Assembly (NCBI RefSeq): GCF_001420695.1 | Contig: NZ_LJJB01000007.1 | Location: forward strand, 1,696,184 to 1,760,183 | Source of the DNA: Brevibacillus choshinensis | GTDB lineage: Bacteria; Bacillota; Bacilli; Brevibacillales; Brevibacillaceae | Direction of reading: 5' to 3' | DNA length: 64,000 nucleotides | Shown here: positions 53,885 to 63,716 of the stretch, in pieces | How the letters are laid out: each line of letters starts with the position of its first letter | How positions within the stretch are numbered: the stretch's first letter is position 1 | Made by a program: the position numbers and the translations under genes | The notes under the pieces: model-generated | The model's input: only the letters and a program-made list of their open reading frames with translations | Database searches by the model: none | Told to the model about the DNA's origin: nothing

Positions 53885-54466
53885 CCACTGATGCATTGAA
53901 AGATGCAGTTAACAAAGCTGATAAATGATGGTATGGCGTATGAAGAGCTTGATTGATTTGTTCGGCTGTAATAAATCTTATGCTTGTAGTGAGTAAAGCA
54001 CCCTTAATTGAAACATCTTTTTCGAATGCAACAGAGGGATGGAGCCCTTTCAATCGTTAACGGATGTACGAGGCTTTACGTTCTGATTGCTCGGCAGGTG
54101 AGCAGCTCAATCGGGCTAATCCAAAAGGTATGTAAATCCATATCCGGCTGCAAAAAGCATCCGTTTTTTTCATGTCCTTTGATCAAAACACCCGAGATTG
54201 ATAGATGCATGGCGCTAATTTTTTCGTTTGTTTTAGCGTTCAGAAAATTCTATAAAGAGTATTTATTTGGAAAAAGGATTGTGGTATAAAAGAAAAGAAG
54301 TGAATGATTCTTTTTAAAAATAAAAAAAGTATTTAGTTCTTCTACCTCGATAAGGGGGCTCTAATCAGTATGGGCAGGGCTTTCACCAACGATGAGAGAG
54401 CTACGCAAGCCCGAGAATGTAAGCAATGGCTACCATGTTTCGGGATCAAAGAAGGAGGGTTTTTGG
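53885..54466. other. Intergenic stretch before the second peptide transporter
   Basis: No gene seen. The part from 54290 is AT-rich, and GGGCTT (from about 54377) faces AAGCCC (to about 54412), a possible leader hairpin upstream of the binding-protein gene; it fits no riboswitch class that I recognise. Confidence 0.4.
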
Positions 54467-56128
54467 TTGAAAAAGATTCAGAGAAAGAGATTTTTGAAAG
54501 CAGGGGCATTCGCATTTGCCACGTTGCTGATGCTGAGTGCTTGTAGCAGCGGTGGTAGTAGTGATCCGCAACAAGGTAAAGGGGATGCAGCTGCTGATGA
54601 GAAACAAGAGAGTGGAGCACCCGTAGCTGGTGGAACCATTACGATCGCGTTTGACCGGGAACCAGATACGCTTGACGTACACAAATCGACAGGGGCGAGT
54701 GTTGTTGATGAAATTGCCCAATTCATGGGTGGTTCCCTCGTGTATATGGACCCAACTTCTCATGAAGTGAAACCGTATCTGGCAGAAAGCTACAAGATTT
54801 CTGAGGATGGGAAAACCTGGACCTTTACGATTCGTTCAGGAATCACGTTCCAGGACGGTACGCCGTTTACGGCAGGTGCCTATAAGGCGACGCTTGACCG
54901 CATCCTCGATCCGAAGACAGATGCGAAAAGCACGATTGCTTTAATTGACGCGATTAATGAGGTAAAAGCGCCAGATGATAAAACGCTGATTTTGGAATTA
55001 AAGGAGCCATTTGCACCCCTCATGCTCAACTTGACGGTCAATGGCTGGCTGCAGCCTTTATCGATGCAGGCAATTGAAAAGGGGGGCGCAGATTACGGCC
55101 GCATTCCGGTTGGGCTCGGTCCGTGGAAGTTTGAAAGTTGGCAGCCCGGTGAATCGATCACCTTCACGCGCAATGATTCTTTCAAATGGCCGGAAGCCTT
55201 TTATACCAACAAAGGTCCTGTGCACCCAGAGAAGCTGGTTGCCAAGTTCATCAAAAACCGGCAAACCATGATGGCTGCACTTGATAGCGGCTCCATCGAT
55301 GTGGCGACGCTCGTACCCGCTAAAGATGCGAAGAAGTATAAAGCGAACGAAAAATTTGAAGTATTGGAACAAATGAAGTCAGGTATGGGCATGTATTTGA
55401 ACTTGAACCAGAAAAGTGAAATTTTGCAGGATCTCCAGGTGAGAAAGGCACTCAACATGGCAATTAACAAAGAGGCGATTATCCAATCGGCTCTGCAAGG
55501 CGAAGGCGTTCCTGCTTATGGCCCACTGCCGCCAACCATTATGGGATATGACAAAGAGGTTGAATCCTATGGTTACAAGTACAATGTGGAAGAAGCGAAA
55601 AAGCTGCTGGATGCGGCAGGATATGTCACGAACGCATCTGGTGTAAGAGAGAAAGACGGAAAAGCGATGCAATTTACCATGCTTTCCGTAGAAAGCAAGT
55701 CCAAAGAATCTCAGCTCGTTCAGGCGATGTTAGGAGAGCTCGGCATTCAGGTGAAAATTAATACGATGGAGCTTGGCGCGATGATGGAAGCGGAACTGAA
55801 AGGTGAATTTGATCTGGCAGTTGGGGGCTACTCTTACTTTGATCCTGACATTCTGTATCTGTTCTTCCACTCCAAACAAATCGGTGGCTTCAATTATGCA
55901 TCGATTAAGGATGAATCCATTGATCAACTCGTTGTCAAAGGACGAAACACGATTGATCCAGAGGAACGCAAGAAGATTTATGCAGAAGCGCAAAAGCGGA
56001 TGGTCGAACAAGCGTATATCGTGCCTATTTATGTGGACAAGCAATTTACGGTCGTGAACAAGCGAGTGAAAGGCGTGGGCTATAATATCGATCGTTTGCA
56101 ACTAAACGATAGCTGGGTGAGCAAATAA
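54467..56128 (+). CDS. Peptide ABC transporter substrate-binding lipoprotein
   Basis: 553 residues from the TTG at 54467, which has GGAGGG 8 nt upstream and yields a proper lipoprotein signal (KKIQRKRFLKAGAFAFATLL with lipobox MLSAC). An in-frame ATG at 54392 would add an unlikely leader. SBP family 5: GGTITIAFDREPDTLDVHKS, KPYLAESYKISEDGKTWTFTIRSGITFQDGTPFTA. It ends 1 nt inside the next gene's start codon. Closely related to the protein at 62047. Confidence 0.92.
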   Translation: MKKIQRKRFLKAGAFAFATLLMLSACSSGGSSDPQQGKGDAAADEKQESGAPVAGGTITIAFDREPDTLDVHKSTGASVVDEIAQFMGGSLVYMDPTSHEVKPYLAESYKISEDGKTWTFTIRSGITFQDGTPFTAGAYKATLDRILDPKTDAKSTIALIDAINEVKAPDDKTLILELKEPFAPLMLNLTVNGWLQPLSMQAIEKGGADYGRIPVGLGPWKFESWQPGESITFTRNDSFKWPEAFYTNKGPVHPEKLVAKFIKNRQTMMAALDSGSIDVATLVPAKDAKKYKANEKFEVLEQMKSGMGMYLNLNQKSEILQDLQVRKALNMAINKEAIIQSALQGEGVPAYGPLPPTIMGYDKEVESYGYKYNVEEAKKLLDAAGYVTNASGVREKDGKAMQFTMLSVESKSKESQLVQAMLGELGIQVKINTMELGAMMEAELKGEFDLAVGGYSYFDPDILYLFFHSKQIGGFNYASIKDESIDQLVVKGRNTIDPEERKKIYAEAQKRMVEQAYIVPIYVDKQFTVVNKRVKGVGYNIDRLQLNDSWVSK

Positions 56129-57066
56129 TGAGGCAATATCTGTTAAAACGACTGATGTCCGGGTTGATCGTCTTGGTCGGAGTATCTCTTTTCTCTTTCG
56201 CCCTGATTCATCTCATTCCAGGAGATCCGGTACGTATCATGCTTGGGGAGAAGGCAACGAAAGAGCGAGTCGAGCAATTGCGCGAACATATGGGGCTGAA
56301 CAAGCCCCTGGTCGTTCAATATGTGAACTATGCCACGGGCGTATTAAAGGGAGACCTGGGTACTTCCCTGAAAACGAGTCGACCTGTAAGCATGGAAATA
56401 GCCCAGCGTTTTCCAGCCACATTGAAGATGGCATTATCCGGGATCGTCGTCGCGATCGTCGCAGGGGTGATCATGGGTATTCTCGCTGCCAAGTACAAAG
56501 ATACCTATGTCGATTATGCCATTATGAGTTTGGCAACTCTCGGTATGTCCCTGCCAAGCTTTTGGCTGGGCCTGCTGGTTATCATGGTGTTTGCAGTCAA
56601 TCTCGGCTGGTTTCCAGTTGCCGGCGGGACAGGCTTCAAGGATTTGATCATGCCGGCAGTTACACTCGGTGTGCTGCTCTCTACTACGATCAGCCGATTG
56701 ACTCGCTCCGGCATGGTTGAGGTTTTGTCCAACGACTACATCCGCACGGCCCGAGCGAAAGGAATGGGCGAAGGTATTGTGTTATTCCGTCACGCCTTCC
56801 GCAATGTCATGATTCCCGTAGTAGCTGTCGTAGGCTTGCAGATGGCTGCTTTGCTCGGTGGAGCGGTAATCGTGGAGCAAGTTTTTAACTGGCCAGGCAT
56901 TGGTACATTGGCGATTGAAGCGATCAGCTCGAGAGACTTTCCCATGATCCAAGGAATCATCCTGTTCATGGGTGCGATTTATGTAATCGTCAATATCTGT
57001 GTCGATCTGCTGTATGCCGTCTTGGATCCACGCATCGACTACAGTACATCGAAAGGGGGCATGTAA
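56128..57066 (+). CDS. Peptide ABC transporter permease (DppB-like)
   Basis: 312 residues, six membrane helices, N-terminal LLKRLMSGLIVLVGVSLFSFALIHLIPGDPVRIMLG; EAA loop IRTARAKGMGEGIVLFRHAFRN. ATG overlaps the preceding TAA by one base (TAATG). Confidence 0.92.
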   Translation: MRQYLLKRLMSGLIVLVGVSLFSFALIHLIPGDPVRIMLGEKATKERVEQLREHMGLNKPLVVQYVNYATGVLKGDLGTSLKTSRPVSMEIAQRFPATLKMALSGIVVAIVAGVIMGILAAKYKDTYVDYAIMSLATLGMSLPSFWLGLLVIMVFAVNLGWFPVAGGTGFKDLIMPAVTLGVLLSTTISRLTRSGMVEVLSNDYIRTARAKGMGEGIVLFRHAFRNVMIPVVAVVGLQMAALLGGAVIVEQVFNWPGIGTLAIEAISSRDFPMIQGIILFMGAIYVIVNICVDLLYAVLDPRIDYSTSKGGM

Positions 57067-57067
57067 G

Positions 57068-57964
57068 GTGAGTGGCCTCGACCGAATTGTTCAGCATCAA
57101 GCCTTGCAGAAACAAGAATGGCAAGCCCCTCGGTTTCAATTAATTAGAAAGATTTGGCAAAATCGTGCAGCCCGATTCAGTATGATGATTCTATTCGCAA
57201 TTGTGATTTTGGGAATTATCGGACCATGGATCGCGCCACACGATCCGACGAAAACCTATTACGATGCCTTTTTGATGGGACCTTCAAAGGATCACTGGTT
57301 GGGCACGGATGCGATTGGCAGGGATGTGCTTTCACGGATGCTGTACGGTACACGTGTTACTTTAATGGTTGCGGTCATGGCTGTCGGCATCACATTTGTG
57401 CTGGGGACCTTGATTGGTGTGGTCAGCGCCTATGTGGGCGGTATTGTTGACAACGTTTTGATGAGAATCATGGAGGTGCTGCTCGCTCTGCCAGGTATCA
57501 TTCTGGCACTTGCGATCGTTGCCGTGCTCGGGCCGAGTCAGACGAATGCGATGATTGCCATCGGGATCTCCTCGATTCCGGCATTCGCAATTCTCATCAG
57601 GAGTGCAGCATTGACGATCAAATCGTCTGGGTACGTTGAAGCAAGCCGGTCGATTGGCAGCTCCAACTGGTGGATCATTACTCATCAAGTTATTCCGAAT
57701 ATTTTCAATGTTTTAATTGTCTATACCACACTATTCGTCGGCGGAGCCATTCTGGAGACTTCCGCATTGGGCTTTATTGGTTTGGGTGCGCAGCCGCCAA
57801 CTCCTGAGTGGGGAACTATGCTGAACGAAGGTAAGGATTACCTGTCGGACGCATGGTGGCTGGCTACTTTTCCTGGTTTGGCCATTACGATCATCGTGTT
57901 CACGGTCAATATTTTGGGTGATGCCTTGCGTGATATTTTTGATCCCAAATCACAAGGCAAGTAG
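57068..57964 (+). CDS. Peptide ABC transporter permease (DppC-like)
   Basis: 298 residues from the GTG at 57068, 1 bp after the preceding stop with AAAGGGGG upstream; the frame is open into the previous gene. KDHWLGTDAIGRDVLSRMLYGTRVTL and the EAA loop VEASRSIGSSNWWIITHQVIPN identify OppC/DppC. Confidence 0.9.
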   Translation: MSGLDRIVQHQALQKQEWQAPRFQLIRKIWQNRAARFSMMILFAIVILGIIGPWIAPHDPTKTYYDAFLMGPSKDHWLGTDAIGRDVLSRMLYGTRVTLMVAVMAVGITFVLGTLIGVVSAYVGGIVDNVLMRIMEVLLALPGIILALAIVAVLGPSQTNAMIAIGISSIPAFAILIRSAALTIKSSGYVEASRSIGSSNWWIITHQVIPNIFNVLIVYTTLFVGGAILETSALGFIGLGAQPPTPEWGTMLNEGKDYLSDAWWLATFPGLAITIIVFTVNILGDALRDIFDPKSQGK

Positions 57965-57993
57965 GTAAGGGGAATGAAAGGAGGGAGCTTCTG

Positions 57994-58986
57994 TTGACAA
58001 ATGTGCTGGACGTCACAAGGTTGACCACACAGTTTACAAAAAAAGGCACGGCTCTAACTGTTGTCGATGAGCTTAGTCTTCACGTGAAAAAAGGGGAGTC
58101 CCTCGGAATTGTTGGAGAGTCAGGGTGCGGAAAGAGTGTTGCATCACTCTCCATCATGCAGCTTTTGGGGCAAAATGGCAGAATTCAGCAAGGAAGTGTT
58201 CGACTGAACGGACGAGACTTGCTCGCGCTCTCCCAAAAAGAAATGCAACGAATTCGTGGGAAAGAAATGGCGATGATTTTTCAAGAGCCGATGACCTCCT
58301 TAAATCCGGTTCTCACCATTGGCAAGCAGATGAGTGAAGTGCTGGAAAAGCATGAAGGTCACAGCAAACAGCAAGCGCGCCAAAAAGTGATTGAACTGCT
58401 CACACTTGTGGGAATCCCCCGCGCGACCGAAATTTTTGCTGAGTATCCTCATCGACTCTCCGGAGGGATGAGACAGCGGGTGATGATCGCAATGGCGATT
58501 GCCTGCAACCCAACCCTGCTGATCGCAGATGAGCCGACAACAGCGCTGGATGTGACGATTCAAGCGCAAATCCTGGATCTGATCACGAAAATTCGCAAGG
58601 AGCTCGGGATGGCCATGATTATGATCACGCATGATCTGGGTGTCGTGGCCGAAACCTGTGACAGGGTAATGGTGATGTATGCAGGTCAGGTGATCGAAGA
58701 GGCCGATGCTCGTACCCTTCTACGCAGCCCAAAACATCCTTATACCATCGGGCTGATCAACTCCACTCCGCATAAGTCAAAGGGCGCAAAACGACTGAAC
58801 AGCATCGCAGGGAGCGTTCCTTCGCCTGACGATTATCCACCGGGCTGTCGATTTGCTCCGCGTTGTGACAAAGTCATGCCGATCTGTTTGACGCAGCGTC
58901 CTGAGCTCATTGGGCTGGATCAGCAAGCCTCATGTCGCTGCTGGTTGTACGAGGAAAAGGCAGAACGATCGGCGGTGATGCAATGA
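57994..58986 (+). CDS. Peptide ABC transporter ATPase (DppD-like)
   Basis: 330 residues with a TTG start behind GGAGGGAG. Walker A GESGCGKS, signature [15 protein letters not shown], Walker [13 protein letters not shown], and a C-terminal [14 protein letters not shown] cluster. Overlaps the next ATPase by 4 nt (ATGA). Confidence 0.92.
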   Translation: MTNVLDVTRLTTQFTKKGTALTVVDELSLHVKKGESLGIVGESGCGKSVASLSIMQLLGQNGRIQQGSVRLNGRDLLALSQKEMQRIRGKEMAMIFQEPMTSLNPVLTIGKQMSEVLEKHEGHSKQQARQKVIELLTLVGIPRATEIFAEYPHRLSGGMRQRVMIAMAIACNPTLLIADEPTTALDVTIQAQILDLITKIRKELGMAMIMITHDLGVVAETCDRVMVMYAGQVIEEADARTLLRSPKHPYTIGLINSTPHKSKGAKRLNSIAGSVPSPDDYPPGCRFAPRCDKVMPICLTQRPELIGLDQQASCRCWLYEEKAERSAVMQ

Positions 58987-59942
58987 ATCCGGCACTGTTG
59001 GAAGTGAAAAATCTGCAAAAACGCTTTCCGATAAAAAAAGGCTTGTTCAAAGAAGCTAGCTATGTCCATGCAGTAAATGGAATTAATTTGAGCATCTATG
59101 AAGGCGAAACGCTTGGGATCGTAGGGGAATCCGGCTGTGGGAAATCAACACTAGGACGCTGCATCCTGCGATTGGTGGAACCGTCGGGCGGGGAGATCAT
59201 TTTTCAGGGAGAACCATTGCACCAATTTGGAAAAAAGGAAATGAAAGCCGTAAGACGCAACATGCAGATGGTTTTCCAAAACCCTTTCGATACGTTGAAT
59301 CCGAAACTAACGATCAAACAAATCCTGACAGAGCCATTGGTTGCCCATCGTGTACCTCACCAAGAGCGGGAACGCTTGATCGAGGAGACGATTGAAATCG
59401 TGGGCTTGAGCAAGCGCTACCTGCTCCGCTATCCGCATGAGTTTTCCGGCGGTCAACGGCAACGTATCGGGATTGCACGGGCGTTGATGCTCCGCCCCAA
59501 GCTGATCATTGCCGATGAACCGGTTTCAGCCTTAGATGTTTCGATACAAGCCCAGATTCTTAACCTGCTTCAAGATTTGCAGGAGCAATTCTCTCTTACC
59601 TACGTGTTCATCTCGCATGATTTAAGTGTTGTTGAGCATATCGCAGATAGAGTAGCCGTCATGTATCTGGGTGAGATCGTCGAGCTTGCGACAAAGGAAG
59701 CGTTGTTTGAAAAGGCGCTGCACCCCTATTCACAAGCGCTTCTGTCAGCCGTACCACAAACAGATCCCGACGACAACAAGGAACGAATTATCTTGAAAGG
59801 TGATTTGCCATCGGCATCCAATCCCCCAACCGGCTGCAAGTTCCATCCTCGCTGTCAAGCTTGCATGGAGATCTGCAAAACAGAGGTCCCTATGCATCGA
59901 GAGGTAGATGGCAGGTTGGTTGCGTGCCATCTCTATGAGTGA
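58983..59942 (+). CDS. Peptide ABC transporter ATPase (DppF-like)
   Basis: 319 residues from the ATG at 58983. Walker [10 protein letters not shown], signature [15 protein letters not shown], Walker B LIIADEPVSALD, and CKFHPRCQACMEIC near the end. Confidence 0.92.
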   Translation: MNPALLEVKNLQKRFPIKKGLFKEASYVHAVNGINLSIYEGETLGIVGESGCGKSTLGRCILRLVEPSGGEIIFQGEPLHQFGKKEMKAVRRNMQMVFQNPFDTLNPKLTIKQILTEPLVAHRVPHQERERLIEETIEIVGLSKRYLLRYPHEFSGGQRQRIGIARALMLRPKLIIADEPVSALDVSIQAQILNLLQDLQEQFSLTYVFISHDLSVVEHIADRVAVMYLGEIVELATKEALFEKALHPYSQALLSAVPQTDPDDNKERIILKGDLPSASNPPTGCKFHPRCQACMEICKTEVPMHREVDGRLVACHLYE

Positions 59943-60014
59943 ATACGAAGTTTTACAAAGGACAACAAGCTATCCACATAAAGCATGGGAAACTGATCAA
60001 ATGGGAGGCAGGAA

Positions 60015-62024
60015 ATGATGAATGTAAAGCAAAGGCTGGTTACACCAGAAGACATTGTCAAGTTCCAATGGCCGAGCAATCCAACAATTTCACCAGATGG
60101 CAAGAAGGTTGTCTATGAGAAAACAGTGGTTCGCACAAAAGAGAATGATTACGAAACGCATGTACATCTGGCTGATAGTAGCGGCCAAGAAAAGCGTATC
60201 CTGACCACCTCTGGAACCAGCAATCTGGGACCTGCTTGGTCACCTGACAGCAAAGCAATTGCCTATTTGTCCAATCGTGAAAACGGGATTCAGGCATGGC
60301 TTTTGACGCTTGACAGTGGGGAGGAAAAAAAGCTTACGAGATTCCGTCACGGGATCAGCTCGCTGTTCTGGTCGCCAGATGGGGACTATCTATATGGATT
60401 AGTACCGGTTCATGCGGAAAAATCAATTGTCGAAACGTTAGCTGACGACAAAACGCAACAAGAGCTGGATGAGCAGATCGCACAAGTGAACAAAGCGTGG
60501 GCTGCCGGACCCAAGCGATATGATCAATCCTACTACAAACTGGATGGCGTAGGTTTTGATAAGGGACTGAGAAGGCAATTGGTCGCGATACATCTGGCTA
60601 CTGGCGATTGGAAACTGCTGACGAATGGACAGTTTGATGCCAGTGAACCCGTAATCTCTCCAGATGGATCCTACATCGCGTTTGTTGCCAATAGGGGAGA
60701 AGCACCGATCTACGGCGGGCAAATTTTGCGAGTGCCGACAGCTGGAGGGGAGCTCGAAACGCTCTACCCCGAGGCGGATGCCAAGGTTCCGGTGTACTCG
60801 CCGGATGGCAAATGGATCGCTTTCTTGGCAAATAAAGAGCACAAGCAATTATATGTGATGGACGCAACTGGCGGCCAAGCGCGTCTTCTGTCGGGGGAGT
60901 ACCCGTTTTCAATGGGGGATCTTACTTTTACCGATATGTACTTTCTCCGCTATCCCATGCGACCGCAATGGTCACGTGACGGTGAATGGATCTATGCATT
61001 GAGCACGCGGGAAGGCAAGAACGAGGTTGTCCGTTTTTCCAAAGAACAGGAAGGTGCATCTTTCGAGGTTGTGGTCAAAGGTAACCGGACGATCTTTCAT
61101 TTCTCATACAATGGTAATGACGGCTTGACGATCGCATATTCGAGTCCAAACCAGCCGGGGTGCATTGCGTTTGTGAATAGCAATGGAGAAGAAGTGCGAC
61201 TAGATGATTGTAATGAGCAGTTGATGAGCGAGCTGATTGTAGCAGAGCCGGAAGAGTTCACCTTCAGTTCCATAGATGATTGGCAGATCCAGGGCTTTCT
61301 GTTGAAGCCAGCATCATTTACTCCAGGGGAAAAATACCCGATCCTGCTAGACATTCACGGTGGTCCACATTCCATGTTTTGCTACGCCTATTTTCATCAG
61401 ATGCAGGTATTTGCCGCCCAAGGCTATGCCGTGTTGTACATCAATCCGCGAGGCAGTTCAGGATTTGGTCGTGAATTTTCCGAGGCGGTACATGGCGATT
61501 ATGGTGGCAAGGATCATCAGGATCTCTTGAATGGTTTGACAGAAGCTGTACGGCGCTTTGACTTCCTGGATGGAAGCCGAGTTGCGATCAATGGCATCAG
61601 CTATGGCGGCTTCATGGTGAACTGGCTACTGACCAAAACAGATCAATTTTTTGCTGCCATATCGGAAGGATGCATTTCCAACTGGATTTCAATGTATGGC
61701 ACAAGCGATATTAGTCCTGTTTTTATCGAGCAAGAGTTCGCTGGTAAAACGGATATGGAGACGCTCTGGAAACACTCTCCGTTAGCGTATGTCGACAAAG
61801 TGAGAACGCCGCTGTTACTGCTGCATTCAGAACAAGACCTGCGTTGCCCAATCGAGCAAGCGGAACAATTTTATATTTATCTCAAGCGATTGGATCGTGA
61901 GGTTGAATTCCTGCGTATGCCTGATGCCAGCCACGGATTGTTGCAAATCGGTAAACCTGCTTTGCGTATAGCACGGGTCCAGGCTATGGTTGAATTCGTT
62001 TCCGCACGGTTACCACAAGTCTGA
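60015..62024 (+). CDS. S9 family (acylaminoacyl-/prolyl oligopeptidase-like) peptidase
   Basis: 669 residues. N-terminal beta-propeller made of TolB/WD-like repeats (residues about 15-400; SPDGKKVVYEK, SPDSKAIAYLS, SPDGSYIAFVA, SPDGKWIAFLA), then an alpha/beta hydrolase domain with nucleophile Ser in NGISYGGFMVNW (about 521), Asp in LLLHSEQDLRCP and His in DASHGLL. The propeller restricts access to short peptides. No signal peptide, so cytoplasmic; probably degrades peptides brought in by the adjacent transporter. Confidence 0.92.
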   Translation: MMNVKQRLVTPEDIVKFQWPSNPTISPDGKKVVYEKTVVRTKENDYETHVHLADSSGQEKRILTTSGTSNLGPAWSPDSKAIAYLSNRENGIQAWLLTLDSGEEKKLTRFRHGISSLFWSPDGDYLYGLVPVHAEKSIVETLADDKTQQELDEQIAQVNKAWAAGPKRYDQSYYKLDGVGFDKGLRRQLVAIHLATGDWKLLTNGQFDASEPVISPDGSYIAFVANRGEAPIYGGQILRVPTAGGELETLYPEADAKVPVYSPDGKWIAFLANKEHKQLYVMDATGGQARLLSGEYPFSMGDLTFTDMYFLRYPMRPQWSRDGEWIYALSTREGKNEVVRFSKEQEGASFEVVVKGNRTIFHFSYNGNDGLTIAYSSPNQPGCIAFVNSNGEEVRLDDCNEQLMSELIVAEPEEFTFSSIDDWQIQGFLLKPASFTPGEKYPILLDIHGGPHSMFCYAYFHQMQVFAAQGYAVLYINPRGSSGFGREFSEAVHGDYGGKDHQDLLNGLTEAVRRFDFLDGSRVAINGISYGGFMVNWLLTKTDQFFAAISEGCISNWISMYGTSDISPVFIEQEFAGKTDMETLWKHSPLAYVDKVRTPLLLLHSEQDLRCPIEQAEQFYIYLKRLDREVEFLRMPDASHGLLQIGKPALRIARVQAMVEFVSARLPQV

Positions 62025-62046
62025 TCAGCGAAAGAGGGGGGTTTTC

Positions 62047-63660
62047 ATGCGTCTTTTCCGAGTATTGCTTGTCTCGCTTCTCTGTTTGACAGCAGGATGC
62101 AGTCAATCTGTCAGTACCAAACCCCAACCAGAGCAGTCCGCATCAGTCCCGACAGCGGGAGGAACGATTACCCTTGCGATGACAGAAGAACCGGATACGC
62201 TGGATGTTCAGGCCAGCTCTATGCTTGTGACTGAATTTATAGGAGGCTATCTGGGTGGTGCCTTGCTTTTCGAAGATGAGAAAACCATGCAAATCAACCC
62301 GTCTCTTGCAACATCATACACCGTCTCAGAGGATGGAAAGACTTGGACGTTTACTTTGCGTTCGGATGTCCGCTTTCATGACGGAACACCGTTGACCTCC
62401 AATAGCTTTAAAGAGACATTCGAACGAGCTCAGTCGAAAGAATTTGCCCAACAAAGTACGGGATCATCCCTGTCCTCGATTGAATCGATCACGGTACCAG
62501 ATGATCAAACGCTCGTGCTTCATATGAAACAACCGTCTGCTCCGCTCCTTTCCGATCTCGCCAGCCCCGGTTGGGCGCAGCCGTTGTCTTTGCAGGCAAT
62601 CGAAAAGGCGGGAAAGCAATACGGGCGAAGTCCCGTTGGTGTAGGGGCCTGGAAATTCGAAAGCTGGAAACCAGGGGAATCGATCTCGATGGTACGCAAT
62701 CCTGATTTTCATTGGGCGGACGCGTCTGCACAGAATCAGGGTCCGGTTAAACCAGACAAGCTTGAGATTCGCTTCATTAAAAACAGCCAGACGATGCTCG
62801 CGGCATTGGATAGCGGTTCTCTCGATGTGGCCACCAATGTGCAAGCAAAGGATGCCAAAAAATATCGATCCAACGAAAAATTCACGGTACATGAGCAGTT
62901 GAAAAGCGGTCTTGGCTTATTTATCGGATTGAATTTGCAAAAAGAAATCTTCCAGGATATTGGCGTACGCAAGGCACTTAATATGGCTGTAAACAAAGAA
63001 GCGATTGTGCAAGCCTCCCTGCAGGGGGAAGGCGTACAAGCCTTTGGACCGTTGGGCGAAGCGATGTTTGGCTATGATCCTTCAATAAAAGATTACGCTT
63101 ATTCCTATCAGCCCGAGGAAGCTGGCAAGCTGTTAGAGGAGACTGGCTGGAAGCTGAATCCTCAAGGCTTGCGAGAGCGTAATGGCACACCGCTGCGCGT
63201 ACATTTGTTGAGCATGGAACGTTTTTCTCAGAGCGCACAGTTGGTTCAAGGCATGCTGAAGGATGTCGGTATCGAGGTGGTTATTGATACGCTGGAACCG
63301 GCAGCGATGATCCAGACGGCTTTGTCCGGTGATTATGACATGACCGTCATGGGGTATGGTGCTACCGATCCGGACGTCTTGTTCCAGTATTTACATTCCA
63401 GTCAACGCCAGGGAGGCTCCAACTTCTCCGATATAGCTGACGAGCAGATCGACAAGCTACTCGAAAAAGGCCGTGTTACCGTGAACACAGACGAGCGAAA
63501 GCAAATTTACGTGGATCTGCAAAAACGGATGGTAGAGCAGGCGTATTGGGTTCCGATTTTTACGGAAAAAAAGTTTACCGTTATCAATAACAGGGTCCAT
63601 GAGGTAAGGCTTCATCCACTGGGCTACCCCGTCTTTCAGGATAGCTGGGTAGAACTGTAA
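62047..63660 (+). CDS. Second peptide-binding lipoprotein of the cluster
   Basis: 537 residues from the ATG at 62047 (AGAGGGGGG upstream). Signal with lipobox LTAGC (MRLFRVLLVSLLCLTAGC). It shares long stretches with the protein at 54467 (GGTITLAMTEEPDTLDVQAS; QPLSLQAIEKAGKQYGRSPVG; VRKALNMAVNKEAIVQASLQGEGV), so they are duplicates with probably different peptide preference, sharing one permease. Confidence 0.92.
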   Translation: MRLFRVLLVSLLCLTAGCSQSVSTKPQPEQSASVPTAGGTITLAMTEEPDTLDVQASSMLVTEFIGGYLGGALLFEDEKTMQINPSLATSYTVSEDGKTWTFTLRSDVRFHDGTPLTSNSFKETFERAQSKEFAQQSTGSSLSSIESITVPDDQTLVLHMKQPSAPLLSDLASPGWAQPLSLQAIEKAGKQYGRSPVGVGAWKFESWKPGESISMVRNPDFHWADASAQNQGPVKPDKLEIRFIKNSQTMLAALDSGSLDVATNVQAKDAKKYRSNEKFTVHEQLKSGLGLFIGLNLQKEIFQDIGVRKALNMAVNKEAIVQASLQGEGVQAFGPLGEAMFGYDPSIKDYAYSYQPEEAGKLLEETGWKLNPQGLRERNGTPLRVHLLSMERFSQSAQLVQGMLKDVGIEVVIDTLEPAAMIQTALSGDYDMTVMGYGATDPDVLFQYLHSSQRQGGSNFSDIADEQIDKLLEKGRVTVNTDERKQIYVDLQKRMVEQAYWVPIFTEKKFTVINNRVHEVRLHPLGYPVFQDSWVEL

Positions 63661-63716
63661 GGGAATCGATGAATCACACATGAAGTAGCGGTTAGTTGGA
63701 GAGGAGAGTAACGCAG

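Noticed and set aside
54008-54289. Plus-strand 93-codon frame before the second peptide transporter
   Set aside because: No ribosome site and no motif; lies in AT-rich intergenic DNA.
54290-54466. Leader of the 54467 gene as a riboswitch or T-box
   Set aside because: Only a simple GGGCTT/AAGCCC hairpin is visible; no conserved T-box or riboswitch core sequence was found.
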